Of a stretch of DNA of 64,000 nucleotides, positions 16,068 through 23,593 are shown one piece after another. A program made the position numbers and the translations under genes. The notes under the pieces were generated by a model. The model made no database searches and had not been told where the DNA came from. It was given only the letters and a program-made list of their open reading frames with translations. Position 1 is the first letter of the stretch. The number at the start of each line of letters is the position of its first letter. This DNA comes from JACCTU01 sp963798985 (lineage in GTDB: Bacteria > Actinomycetota > Thermoleophilia > Gaiellales > Gaiellaceae), in the NCBI GenBank assembly GCA_963798985.1, contig CAWCVL010000005.1, positions 310,001-374,000 of the forward strand, given 5' to 3'.

Positions 16068-16985
16068 ATGGGTAAGTCTCTGGAGACAACAACCAGCGCC
16101 GACGGCCGGGTGATCGCGTTCGCCAGCTGGGGCGATCCGTCGGGCTTCCCCGTCATGTCGCTCCACGGCACGCCGGGGTCCCGGCTCGACCGGTGGCCAC
16201 ACGAGGAGCTCTACCGGAGACTCGGAATCTGTCTCGTCACGCACGACCGGGCCGGCTATGGGCGATCGACACGACGGAATGGGCGGCGCGTCGTCGATGA
16301 GGTCGACGACGTGGTCACGCTCGCCGACCTCCTCGGGTTCGAGCGGTTCGGCGTCTCGGGTGGATCCGGAGGCGGACCGCACGCACTCGCCTGCGCTGCG
16401 TTGCTGCCCGAGCGCGTCGTTCGAGCGACCTGCGCCGTCGGCATCGCACCGATCGGGCCGTCCGGGCTCGAGCGCGATGCGTGGCTCGCCGGCATGGACC
16501 CGGCGAACGTCAAGGAGTTCGGCTGGGCAGAAGCGGGAGAGGACGTTCTCGTCCCCGAGCTCGAGCGCGAGCACGCAGCGATGGTGCGCCGCGTAGCCGC
16601 TGACCCAACGACCGTGCTCGGCGACTTCGCGCTCAGCGAGTCCGATCGAGCCCAGCTGGCTCGGCCGGAGTTCATCCAGATCATCCGCGAGTCGACCCCG
16701 GAACAGGCCTTGAACGGCGTGTGGGGGTGGGTGGACGACGACCTGGCGTTTACTCGGCCCTGGGGTTTTGACGTGGGCGAGATCAGCGTCCCTGTACTCG
16801 TTTGGTACGGGACGACCGACGTGCTCGTCCCGGCGACGCATGGCGAGTGGCTGGCCGCGAAGGTACCGGGATGCGTCGTCAAGCTGGACGACGACGCCGG
16901 TCACCTGGGATCCGACCCCGAGCGCGAGATCTCAGAAAACATGCACTGGCTCCGGGACGGAGTACCTCCGGCCGGGAGCCAGTAG
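16068..16985 (+). CDS. alpha/beta hydrolase
   Basis: A 305-residue hydrolase. Visible elements are VMSLHGTPGSRLDRW (oxyanion HGTPG), HDRAGYGRS, the nucleophile elbow VSGGSGGGPHALACA with Ser in GGSGG, a late acid in VLVWYGTTDVLVP and the base His in DDDAGHLGSD. The fold and HDRAGYG/SGGSGG pair place it among proline-iminopeptidase or epoxide-hydrolase-like enzymes with unknown substrate. It is divergent from the metallo-hydrolase remnant. Confidence 0.85.
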   Translation: MGKSLETTTSADGRVIAFASWGDPSGFPVMSLHGTPGSRLDRWPHEELYRRLGICLVTHDRAGYGRSTRRNGRRVVDEVDDVVTLADLLGFERFGVSGGSGGGPHALACAALLPERVVRATCAVGIAPIGPSGLERDAWLAGMDPANVKEFGWAEAGEDVLVPELEREHAAMVRRVAADPTTVLGDFALSESDRAQLARPEFIQIIRESTPEQALNGVWGWVDDDLAFTRPWGFDVGEISVPVLVWYGTTDVLVPATHGEWLAAKVPGCVVKLDDDAGHLGSDPEREISENMHWLRDGVPPAGSQ

Positions 16986-17013
16986 AGAACGAAACCGCTC
17001 ACCCGGTGGTTGG

Positions 17014-17415
17014 TCAGACCTTTGGCGACTCCTGCGGTTCGCATCCGCCCCAGTACACCCAGCGCCAACTGTCGGCCTCGAAGCAGAAGACTCCGGTGGT
17101 CGAATACGGAACGAGTTCTGACGTGTCGTCTCGGAGGACCGTTACGGACCCGAGGATCTGCGCCCAGGCGACATCGCCGTGTCGCCAAACCGTCACCGTG
17201 TCCGGGCTCCAGCGGAAGCCCCACGACGAAACCACGGTGGCCGCGGCCGCAACATCCTGCGGGCCGGTCCACAGCTCTCCCTGCCCGGATCCTGCGATCG
17301 CGATGTCATCTGCATCGAAAAGCTCAGCGACGTTCGACCCCGGCGTAGACATCGCGTCGTACGTCTTGTCGATAAGCGCCTGGATGTCTCGGCGGGTGTT
17401 CTCGTCGGCAATCAT
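17014..17415 (-). CDS. SnoaL-like/NTF2-fold protein
   Basis: A 133-residue protein with the cone-shaped NTF2 fold pattern: an N-terminal helix DIQALIDKTYDAMST, a long strand around DADDIAIAGSGQGELWTGPQ, HGDVAWAQILGSVTV and a terminal SWRWVYWGGCEP. The combination resembles the SnoaL-3/DUF4440 group often involved in stress response or small-molecule binding. The ATG at 17415 follows AAGGG. It shares strand and spacing with the DHFR-like gene upstream but has a 93 bp gap. Confidence 0.7.
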   Translation of the reverse strand: MIADENTRRDIQALIDKTYDAMSTPGSNVAELFDADDIAIAGSGQGELWTGPQDVAAAATVVSSWGFRWSPDTVTVWRHGDVAWAQILGSVTVLRDDTSELVPYSTTGVFCFEADSWRWVYWGGCEPQESPKV

Positions 17416-17508
17416 GGGCAACCCTTCGCTGGTTGGAGTCCTCGATTCAGATGTTCCTCTGCGGAAAGATGCTCTCACAATCCCGTTCGGTGGCGATACC
17501 TCGCCGCA

Positions 17509-18069
17509 TCACGTCCGGGTGCGGTAGTGAAGGAACACGGTGCCGTTGCGGAACCGTCGTTCGTCCAGCAACTCGAGTGGGATGCGGACATCGCGCGGCA
17601 GAGCCTGCTTGCCGGCTCCCACGACGATCGGCACGACGAACATCTGGTAGTCGTCGACCAACCCGGCCCTGATCGCCTGGGCGGCGAGATCGGGACCGCC
17701 GACGGTGAGATCGCGATCCGACCGCGATTTCAGCCGCCGGATGGCCTCCGGGTCGAAGTCGCGCTCGATCCGCGTCCTTCCGGTCCGCGCCGTCTCGAGT
17801 GTCCTGGAGTAGACGATCTTATCCGCGGCCTGCCAGATCTCCGCGAACTCCCGCACGTGGGACGGCTGCTCGTCGAGGGCCGGCGGATCGTCCCAGTACG
17901 CCAACACCTCGTACATCCGGCGTCCGAGCAGATGCGTGCCGACCGGCCGCTCGAGGTCGTTGATGAACGTGTGGACCTCCTCGTCGGGCTGCGCCCAGCC
18001 GAACTCGCCGTCCTCGTCCGCGATGTAGCCGTCGAGCGACGCGATCGCTGAGTAAATCAGGCTGGCCAA
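17509..18069 (-). CDS. dihydrofolate reductase family protein (RibD C-terminal-like)
   Basis: A 186-residue protein of the RibD_C/DHFR superfamily: LIYSAIASLDGYIADEDGEF at the start, LLGRRMYEVLAYWDD, KIVYSRTLE, and DLTVGGPDLAAQAIRAGLVDDYQMFVVPIVVG, the NADPH-binding GG and following helix. The TTG at 18067-18069 is chosen because GGAGG lies nine bases upstream and the protein then starts where the family does. Substrate is unknown; such proteins are common in soil actinobacteria. Confidence 0.8.
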   Translation of the reverse strand: MASLIYSAIASLDGYIADEDGEFGWAQPDEEVHTFINDLERPVGTHLLGRRMYEVLAYWDDPPALDEQPSHVREFAEIWQAADKIVYSRTLETARTGRTRIERDFDPEAIRRLKSRSDRDLTVGGPDLAAQAIRAGLVDDYQMFVVPIVVGAGKQALPRDVRIPLELLDERRFRNGTVFLHYRTRT

Positions 18070-18128
18070 TGGTCTGTCCTCCTTTCCCGTCACCGATCGG
18101 CGAGCGTGCGGGGAATGTCCCTTGGGTT

Positions 18129-18797
18129 CTAGGAAGAGGACAATGCGCGCTCGAGGGCGGCCCGGTCGAACGGCCCGCCGTGCGTCGCAAGCACGAGTTC
18201 GACCGGCAGCGCAAGGAGCGGGCGGAGCCCCTCGGCGATTTCCTCGCGCGTCACGCCAGGGCGGAGCCACCGCTCGTTGATCTCGAGGCCCTGGCCGAAG
18301 TCGACGAGCGTGTCGCCGGAGATCACTGCACGCTGGCTCTCGACCCAGAGCACGGTGTCGTTCGCCTTGTGCCCGGGGAACACGTCGGCACCGAACGGCA
18401 GCCGATCGCCGGCCCCGTACGGACGTGCCTCGCCTTTCCCCTCGCGGAGCAGCCAGACGACGTCGGGACTGCCGTCGCCGGCCTGCTCGGCGGTGATGCC
18501 GTAGGTGTCCATGAGGAACTGCGCGCTGTCGGGCAGCGGGGTGTAGACGGGCACGCCGAGCCGCTCGACCAGGCTCTCGGCGTCGCGCTCATGCCAGGGC
18601 GCGGTGAGCACGATCGCCGTCTCGCGGCCGGATGCGAGCGCCTCGAGCTCGCTCGGCACGCCCAGTGGATCGAAGAGCAGCAGCCGCTCCCCGTCGTCGA
18701 TCGCGTAGGACGAGACCTTCGGGTCCCACGGCTCGCTCGGCCGCCAATCGGGATGAGGTGCTTGCCAGTGCCACAGTCCCGGACGCAACTCGCGCAC
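18129..18797 (-). CDS. metallo-beta-lactamase-fold protein with incomplete metal site
   Basis: A 222-residue MBL-fold protein: SSYAIDDGERLLLFDPLG, IVLTAPWHERDAESLVERLG, VFPGHKANDTVLWVESQRAV, ISGDTLVDFG and VELVLATHGGP. The canonical HxHxDH is reduced to APWHERDA, while the later GH, GD and THGGP elements remain, so a normal di-zinc centre is doubtful. The last 24 codons have a broken duplicate at 15940-16020. It is divergent from the hydrolase that follows. Confidence 0.75.
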   Translation of the reverse strand: MRELRPGLWHWQAPHPDWRPSEPWDPKVSSYAIDDGERLLLFDPLGVPSELEALASGRETAIVLTAPWHERDAESLVERLGVPVYTPLPDSAQFLMDTYGITAEQAGDGSPDVVWLLREGKGEARPYGAGDRLPFGADVFPGHKANDTVLWVESQRAVISGDTLVDFGQGLEINERWLRPGVTREEIAEGLRPLLALPVELVLATHGGPFDRAALERALSSS

Positions 18798-18864
18798 GGA
18801 CGCGATGGTACTGAAGCGCTGCGCGCTCCCGAGGCGTGCGACGGTCGACGCGGCGTGGTTAGCC

Positions 18865-19644
18865 TTGTCGGATGAGCAACCGGCTGATCCGGGACGGGTT
18901 CTGAGCGCTGCTCTGCTGCTTCACGCCGGGATTGCGGATAGCCGTATGTGGCAGCCGCAGGTCGCGGTGCTTCGGGCGGCTGGCTATCGGGTGCTTGCAC
19001 CTGATCTGCGTGGGTTCGGGCAGCAGGCACTGGAGCCTGCGACGTTCTCCTACGTACGCGATGTCGAGGCGCTGCTCGACGGCCCGGCCGCTGTGATCGG
19101 CAGTTCGCTGGGCGGCCGGGTGGCTCTCGAGTTGGCGGTGCTCCGGCCGGAGCTCGTGGAGCGTCTCGTCCTGATCGCGCCGGGCCTGCCTCACTGGGAG
19201 TGGTCTGATGAGACGCGCGCGGGCTGGGCTGAGGAAGAAGCGGCCCTCGAACGCGGCGATTTCGTGGGAGCAGCCGAGGCGAGCCTGCGCCTGTGGGTCG
19301 ATGGCCCCCGTCGCTCGCCGGAGGCGATCGACCCGGCCATGCGGTCGGCGGTGCGCGCGATGGTGCTCCGCTCCTACGAGCTCCAGCAGCACGCGTGGGA
19401 GGCCGGCGCGGAAGAGGAGATCTTCGACCCCCCGGTCAACGATCGGCTCGCTGAGATCCGCTGCCCGACGCTGGTGATCGTGGGCGATGACGACGTCGCG
19501 GACATGACGGCAATCGCCGCCCACGTTGCCGACTCCGTCAGCGGCGCACGACTTGTGAGATTGCCCGAGGCGGCACACCTACCGAGCCTCGAACGAGCCG
19601 ACGAGACCAACGCTCTCCTGCTCGCGTTTCTGCGCGAAAGCTAG
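18865..19644 (+). CDS. alpha/beta hydrolase with damaged N-terminus
   Basis: About 259 residues from a TTG at 18865. Core motifs are ALLLHAGIADSRMWQPQV, LAPDLRGFGQ, nucleophile AAVIGSSLGGRVALELAV, acid VIVGDDDVADM and base His in PEAAHLPSLE. The normal start seems to be the ATG at 18872 (MSNRLIRDGF), but that frame stops after ten codons at 18902. The HAGIADSRMW block follows in another frame and the usual 12-15 residues between are missing. A small deletion with frame change at the 5' end is likely, leaving function uncertain. Confidence 0.65.
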   Translation: MSDEQPADPGRVLSAALLLHAGIADSRMWQPQVAVLRAAGYRVLAPDLRGFGQQALEPATFSYVRDVEALLDGPAAVIGSSLGGRVALELAVLRPELVERLVLIAPGLPHWEWSDETRAGWAEEEAALERGDFVGAAEASLRLWVDGPRRSPEAIDPAMRSAVRAMVLRSYELQQHAWEAGAEEEIFDPPVNDRLAEIRCPTLVIVGDDDVADMTAIAAHVADSVSGARLVRLPEAAHLPSLERADETNALLLAFLRES

Positions 19645-19664
19645 GCAACCCTTGTGCGCCCGAC

Positions 19665-20075
19665 TCACTCTGCGGCCGCATAGAGGCGCCACGTGCCCGG
19701 GACGCCCTTTAGCGCATGCTCACCGCGATCCTCGAAGCTGAATCCCGACCCCGCGACAAGCTCTTTGACAGTGCTGGAGACAAGCACCTCGCCGGGAGCG
19801 GCGAGCGACGAGATGCGAGAGCCCGTGACGACCGAGATGCCGGCGAGCTTCTCTCCGACGAGCTCGCAGTCGCCCGTGTGGATGCCCGCACGCACTTCGA
19901 GCCCGAGCTCGGTCGTCGCGAGCACGAGCGTCGCGCCGTCCCGGTACTGCGAGAGCGGGACGAGATGGGCGTTCTCCATCTCGTCCGCGCTCGCCACCCA
20001 GCGGTCGACCTCCGTGCGCAGCAATGCGAGCGTGTCCGCCTTGCGTTGCGCACGCGACCGCGGCGCCGGCTTCAC
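19665..20075 (-). CDS. chimera: flavin split-barrel N-terminus joined to nucleotidyl cyclase C-terminus
   Basis: A 136-residue protein made of two unrelated parts. Residues 1-54 (AQRKADTLALLRTEVDRWVA, HLVPLSQYRDGATLVLAT) match the start of PNPOx-like F420/FMN split-barrel proteins. From residue 55 on (GLEVRAGIHTGDCELVGEKL, GEVLVSSTVKELVAGSGF, FEDRGEHALKGVPGTWRLY) it matches the end of class III adenylate cyclases. The cyclase half lacks the catalytic metal-binding aspartates. It overlaps the SRPBCC gene by ATGA and so is translated as the last cistron of the ArsR operon. Confidence 0.75.
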   Translation of the reverse strand: MKPAPRSRAQRKADTLALLRTEVDRWVASADEMENAHLVPLSQYRDGATLVLATTELGLEVRAGIHTGDCELVGEKLAGISVVTGSRISSLAAPGEVLVSSTVKELVAGSGFSFEDRGEHALKGVPGTWRLYAAAE

Positions 20076-20500
20076 GCTGCGATCTTCTCCAGCAGCGCGT
20101 CGATCCGTGCGAAGCCCGCCTTCGCGCCCTCCTCGACGCCGTACTGCATCGTGGTGTCCCGCTGCTCGGTCGTCTCGAAGAGCATCGTCTGCGTCAGCTT
20201 CGTCTGCTCACCGAGATCCTCGAACTCGAGCGTCTGGAGGTGGTTCTGGAATGTCTGCACGAGCCGCTCGGGCGCGTCGACCTCGCGGAACTCGCCCTCG
20301 ACGACGCCGTAGGCGGTTTGGAACCGGTAGGTGCCGCCGGGACGGACGTCCATTTCCTCGACGACGGTGCCGTCGCCCCACCATTCGGGGATCAGCTTCG
20401 GATCCGTCCAGACGGAGTAGACGTGCGTGCGCGGTGCGTCGAAGATCCGCTCGACGCGGATCTCGAGCTCGCTCGGAGTGGTGACGGTGGTCTCGTTCAT
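20072..20500 (-). CDS. SRPBCC/AHSA1 domain protein
   Basis: A 142-residue START-like protein of the AHSA1 group: IRVERIFDAPRTHVYSVWTD, PKLIPEWWGDGTVVEEMDVR, PGGTYRF, a middle ERLVQTF and a C-terminal helix AKAGFARIDALLEKI. Such proteins are commonly encoded behind an ArsR-type regulator and bind a hydrophobic ligand. It overlaps both neighbours by four bases (ATGA), placing it third in an ArsR-DUF1801-SRPBCC-chimera operon. The true start is the ATG at 20500. Confidence 0.88.
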   Translation of the reverse strand: MNETTVTTPSELEIRVERIFDAPRTHVYSVWTDPKLIPEWWGDGTVVEEMDVRPGGTYRFQTAYGVVEGEFREVDAPERLVQTFQNHLQTLEFEDLGEQTKLTQTMLFETTEQRDTTMQYGVEEGAKAGFARIDALLEKIAA

Positions 20501-20925
20501 CCGCGCACGGCTTTCTTCACGAGCGTGGCGATCTTCTTCTCGTCGGCGGCGGTCAGCTCCGTCAGCGCAAACGACGTCGGCCACATGGCGCCTGCGTCGA
20601 TGTTCGCCAGGTCGCTGAAGCCGAACGTCGCGTACCTCGACTTGAACTTCGCCGCGTCTTGGAAGTAGCAGACGACCTTGCCGTCCTTGTTGGCCCAGGC
20701 GGGCATCCCGTACCAGGTCTTCGGCAGGAGTGACGGCGCGGTGGCCGTGACGATCTCGTGGATCCGCTTGGCCATCGCGCGATCCTTCCCTTTCATCTCG
20801 CCGACCTTGGCGAGCAGCAGCTTCTCCCCGTCCGCCTTGTTCTTCTCCGCCTTCAACTCCTGGGCGCGCTCCTTCATCGCCGCCTTCTCCTCGGCGGAGA
20901 ATCCCGTGGACTTCTTTTCAGCCAT
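20497..20925 (-). CDS. DUF1801/YdhG-like protein
   Basis: A 142-residue protein: a charged N-terminal helix (GFSAEEKAAMKERAQELKAE) followed by the DUF1801 (YdhG, frataxin-like) domain with LPKTWYGMPAWANKDGKVVC, YFQDAAKFKSRYATFGFSDL and a C-terminal VKKAV. Related B. subtilis YdhG is proposed to be an iron chaperone, but in actinobacteria the family mostly accompanies ArsR-SRPBCC pairs. It overlaps the ArsR gene by 8 bp and the SRPBCC gene by 4 bp. Confidence 0.85.
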   Translation of the reverse strand: MAEKKSTGFSAEEKAAMKERAQELKAEKNKADGEKLLLAKVGEMKGKDRAMAKRIHEIVTATAPSLLPKTWYGMPAWANKDGKVVCYFQDAAKFKSRYATFGFSDLANIDAGAMWPTSFALTELTAADEKKIATLVKKAVRG

Positions 20926-21235
20926 TCGGTGCTCCTTTCGTGCGTTCGACGACCAGCGCGAAGCGGTCGAGCCGCTGCAGCCAGGTGCTGATGCCCTCGA
21001 AAGCGTAGGGCGCGAGCGTGCAGCTGCGGACACGGCCGACCTTCTCGGTCGTCACGAGCTCCGCCTCCTCGAGCAGCCGGATGTGCTTCTTCATCCCGGT
21101 CAGCGACATGCCGAAGGGCTCGGCGAGCTCGCTGATCGTCGCCCTGCCGGAACCAAGCCGTTCGAGCACGGCGCGCCGGGTCGGGTCGGCGAGGGCCGCG
21201 AACGCAAGGTCGACGGCCGGCGGATACTGAACCAT
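20918..21235 (-). CDS. ArsR-family winged-helix repressor
   Basis: A 105-residue regulator: DLAFAALADPTRRAVLERLG, ATISELAEPFGMSLTGMKKH recognition region and a wing VTTEKVGRVRSCTL. There is no cysteine metal site in the alpha3 or alpha5 positions, so it belongs to the non-metal SdpR-like group usually paired with SRPBCC proteins. The ATG at 21235 lies in the spacer of a perfect inverted repeat (21224-21247), implying autorepression of the operon. First gene of four. Confidence 0.88.
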   Translation of the reverse strand: MVQYPPAVDLAFAALADPTRRAVLERLGSGRATISELAEPFGMSLTGMKKHIRLLEEAELVTTEKVGRVRSCTLAPYAFEGISTWLQRLDRFALVVERTKGAPNG

Positions 21236-21247
21236 AGAGTTCAGTAT
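21224..21247. promoter_or_regulatory. ArsR operator overlapping the start codon
   Basis: Perfect 8+8 bp inverted repeat ATACTGAA-N8-TTCAGTAT. The eight-base spacer (21232-21239) contains the ATG of the ArsR gene. Arm length and spacing suit a dimeric winged-helix repressor. Binding here would block both transcription and start-codon access. Confidence 0.7.
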
Positions 21248-21319
21248 TGCACACCTGCCCGGGAAGAGCAAGGAGCACTGCCTTGTGGCGAGAGCGCTCT
21301 CGCCTGACGAACGACTGCT

Positions 21320-22492
21320 CTAAGCCTGCGGGATCCGCGCTTCGAGCGCTTCGCCCAGTGTCTCGCGCACCGGCTCGAGCTCGATGCGGTCCAGGATGTC
21401 CTGGAAGAAGCCGCGCACGATGATGCGCTCCGACTCTGCTCGTGAGAGGCCGCGGGACATCAGGTAGAAGAGCTGCTCGCGGTCGACCTGCCCGAGCGTC
21501 GCGCCGTGGGTGCAGCGCACGTCGTTCGCCAGGATCTCCAGGCCCGGAATCGAGTCGGCATGAGCCTTCTTGCTCAGCATCAGGTTCCGGTTCTCCTGGT
21601 ACGCGTTCGTCTTCTGCGCTTCCTTCTCGACACGGATCATCCCGCGCCAGACCGCCGTCGCCTCGTCGCGGAGCGCGCCCTTGAAGGCGAAGTCCGAAGT
21701 CGTGTTCGGCGCGATGTGCTCCTGGAACGTGTCGTAGTCCAGGTGCTGGTCGCCGTCGGCGAAGTACGCCCCGGTGACGCGCGACGTTGCGCCCTGACCG
21801 GCGAGGTCGTTCTGGATCCGCGTCTTGCCGCGTTTCGAGCCGAAACCGCCGGCGACCCAATCGAGCTCGGCGTCGCGCTCGACGCGCGCGTGATGGTTCG
21901 CGAAGTGCCACGTGCTCATCGAGAGATTCTGAAGCGAGACGTACTCGAGCTTCGCGTTCTGTTCGACGAAGAGCTCCACGACGGCGTTCGTGTAGCCGGC
22001 GAGCTCCGGGGACGCGCTCGTGTACTCCTCGATCAACGTTGCGCGCGAGCCTTCCTCGGCGATCACGAGCATCCGGAAGAACAGAGCACCGGCTTCGACG
22101 GTGTTTGCGATGCGCACGTAGAGCGGCTGCTCGACGTGCACGCCCTTCGGGATCACGACGAGCAACCCGTGCTCCCACAGCGCGGCGTTGTGTGCGGCGA
22201 ACTTCTCGTCGTGACCGACGAGCGTGCCGAGACGTTCCTGCGCATCGGTAAGCGGCTCGAAGACGATCCCCTCCGGCACGCGCTCGATCCCGATCCCCGA
22301 CTCGGTGATCACGGCGAGCCCGGTGACGTCGACGTCGAGCATCGCGCCGGCCGGCTTGGCAACTGCTCCGTGTCCGTTCGCCCCGTAGCTGTCCGGGTCG
22401 AAGCCCTTGAGATCGGTGAAGCGCCACGACTCGTCGTTCGTCGTCGGCAGCGGCAGCGCCGCGTAGCTCTCCTTCAGCTCAGCTCTCGTCAC
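21320..22492 (-). CDS. sufD: Fe-S cluster scaffold subunit SufD
   Basis: A 390-residue SufD protein: ESYAALPLPTTNDESWRFTD at the start, the beta-helix core with HARVERDAELDWVAGG, HIAPNTTSDFAFKGALRDEA, and the C-terminal VRCTHGATLGQVDREQLFYL then MSRGLSRAESERIIVRGFFQ. The C-terminal His of RCTHGATLG is the residue that pairs with SufB Cys. It is the last gene of the suf operon, separated from sufB by five VOC genes, and overlaps the preceding VOC stop by 14 bp. Confidence 0.95.
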   Translation of the reverse strand: MTRAELKESYAALPLPTTNDESWRFTDLKGFDPDSYGANGHGAVAKPAGAMLDVDVTGLAVITESGIGIERVPEGIVFEPLTDAQERLGTLVGHDEKFAAHNAALWEHGLLVVIPKGVHVEQPLYVRIANTVEAGALFFRMLVIAEEGSRATLIEEYTSASPELAGYTNAVVELFVEQNAKLEYVSLQNLSMSTWHFANHHARVERDAELDWVAGGFGSKRGKTRIQNDLAGQGATSRVTGAYFADGDQHLDYDTFQEHIAPNTTSDFAFKGALRDEATAVWRGMIRVEKEAQKTNAYQENRNLMLSKKAHADSIPGLEILANDVRCTHGATLGQVDREQLFYLMSRGLSRAESERIIVRGFFQDILDRIELEPVRETLGEALEARIPQA

Positions 22493-22850
22493 GGCGCTTC
22501 CTGTCGGCGTAGCGGCGATGCAGGATGATCACGTTGCCGTCGGGGTCCTTGACGAAGCCCATGTGACACACCCCGGTGTCCTCGATCCCCATCACCTCTC
22601 CGCCCGCGGAGCGAAAGTCCTCGACGGCTTCGTGGACGTCGGGGACACGAAGGGCGATCCCGTTCGCGTTCGGGACGAACGGCTCACCCTGCTCCTCCGG
22701 ACTCCAGAACGAGAGCGTGAGGTCGCCGACCTCGACCTCGCCCTCCGTGAACGCGCTCTCGCGCAGCTCGAGGACGTCGCGGTAGAACGCGACGGCGCGC
22801 GTGATGTCGCGCGTCGGGACGGACACGAAATCGACCTGTTCGACTTGCAT
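22479..22850 (-). CDS. VOC protein in suf operon (single domain)
   Basis: A 123-residue VOC domain: QVEQVDFVSVPTRDITRAVA, FYRDVLELRES, IALRVPDVHEAVEDFRSAGG, EDTGVCHMGFVKDPDGNVII then LHRRY. The first metal-His position is Asp (VDF) and a cysteine follows GV, as in all neighbours. It lies between the two-domain VOC gene (2 bp gap) and sufD (overlap), so it is certainly co-transcribed with the Suf genes. Confidence 0.85.
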   Translation of the reverse strand: MQVEQVDFVSVPTRDITRAVAFYRDVLELRESAFTEGEVEVGDLTLSFWSPEEQGEPFVPNANGIALRVPDVHEAVEDFRSAGGEVMGIEDTGVCHMGFVKDPDGNVIILHRRYADRKRRDES

Positions 22851-22852
22851 GG

Positions 22853-23593
22853 CTAGGGAAGCGACCCGTCCGAGTACGGCTTGTGCCGGTGGTGGAGGAT
22901 CAGCGCGTTGCCGTCGGGGTCGTTGAAGAAAGCCATGTGGCAGACGCCCGAGTCGTACGGCTCCTCGAACTGGAACTCGACACCCTTGGCCCCGAGCGCC
23001 TGCATCGACTGCGCGACGTCGGGGACGCGGAGTGCGACGGCGTAGTTGCTCGGACGAAACGGCGTGCCGGTCTGCTCAGGCGTGTTCAGGAGAATCGTGG
23101 CGTTGCCGGGCTCGAACTCCGGCCACTCGTCGCTCGAGCGGGTGTTCCGCGCGAGCCCGAGGGTCACGTTGTAGAACTTCACGCCGGCGGGCCGGTCGGT
23201 GACCGGGATGCCGACGAAGTCGGTCCGGTCGACGCCGGTCACCTCTCCGTCCCAGCGCTCTAGCGGTGCGTAGCGATGGTGGAGGAACAGCTTGTTGCCC
23301 GCCGGATCCGAGAACCCGGACGTGTGGCAGACCCCGGAGTCGTAGATGTCGCGTGGGAACTCGACGCCTGCGCCTTCGAGCGTCTGTCGCGCTTCGGCGA
23401 CATCGGGGACGCCGAGCCCGAGCCCGCCGTGCTCGGACAGCGCGATCGTGAGGTTGCCGGTCTCGTACTCGACCCAGTGCTCGTCCGAGCTCGGGTTGCG
23501 CGCGAGCCCGAGCGTCTGGCCGTAGAACTCGTCCGCGCGAGGCAGATCGGCGACGGGACGCACGATGAAATCGACACGCTGGACATCGATCAC
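22853..23593 (-). CDS. tandem two-domain VOC protein in suf operon
   Basis: A 246-residue protein with two VOC domains. Domain 1: IDVQRVDFIVRPVADLPRAD, WVEYETGNLTIAL, YDSGVCHTSGFSDPAGNKLF and LHHRY. Domain 2: VDRTDFVGIPVTDRPAGVKF, WPEFEPGNATILL, YDSGVCHMAFFNDPDGNALI and LHHRH. Start is a GTG that overlaps the stop of the upstream gene as GTGA. Each domain has one conserved GVC cysteine and the HHR ending. The order and coupling mark it as part of the suf transcript. Confidence 0.85.
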   Translation of the reverse strand: MIDVQRVDFIVRPVADLPRADEFYGQTLGLARNPSSDEHWVEYETGNLTIALSEHGGLGLGVPDVAEARQTLEGAGVEFPRDIYDSGVCHTSGFSDPAGNKLFLHHRYAPLERWDGEVTGVDRTDFVGIPVTDRPAGVKFYNVTLGLARNTRSSDEWPEFEPGNATILLNTPEQTGTPFRPSNYAVALRVPDVAQSMQALGAKGVEFQFEEPYDSGVCHMAFFNDPDGNALILHHRHKPYSDGSLP

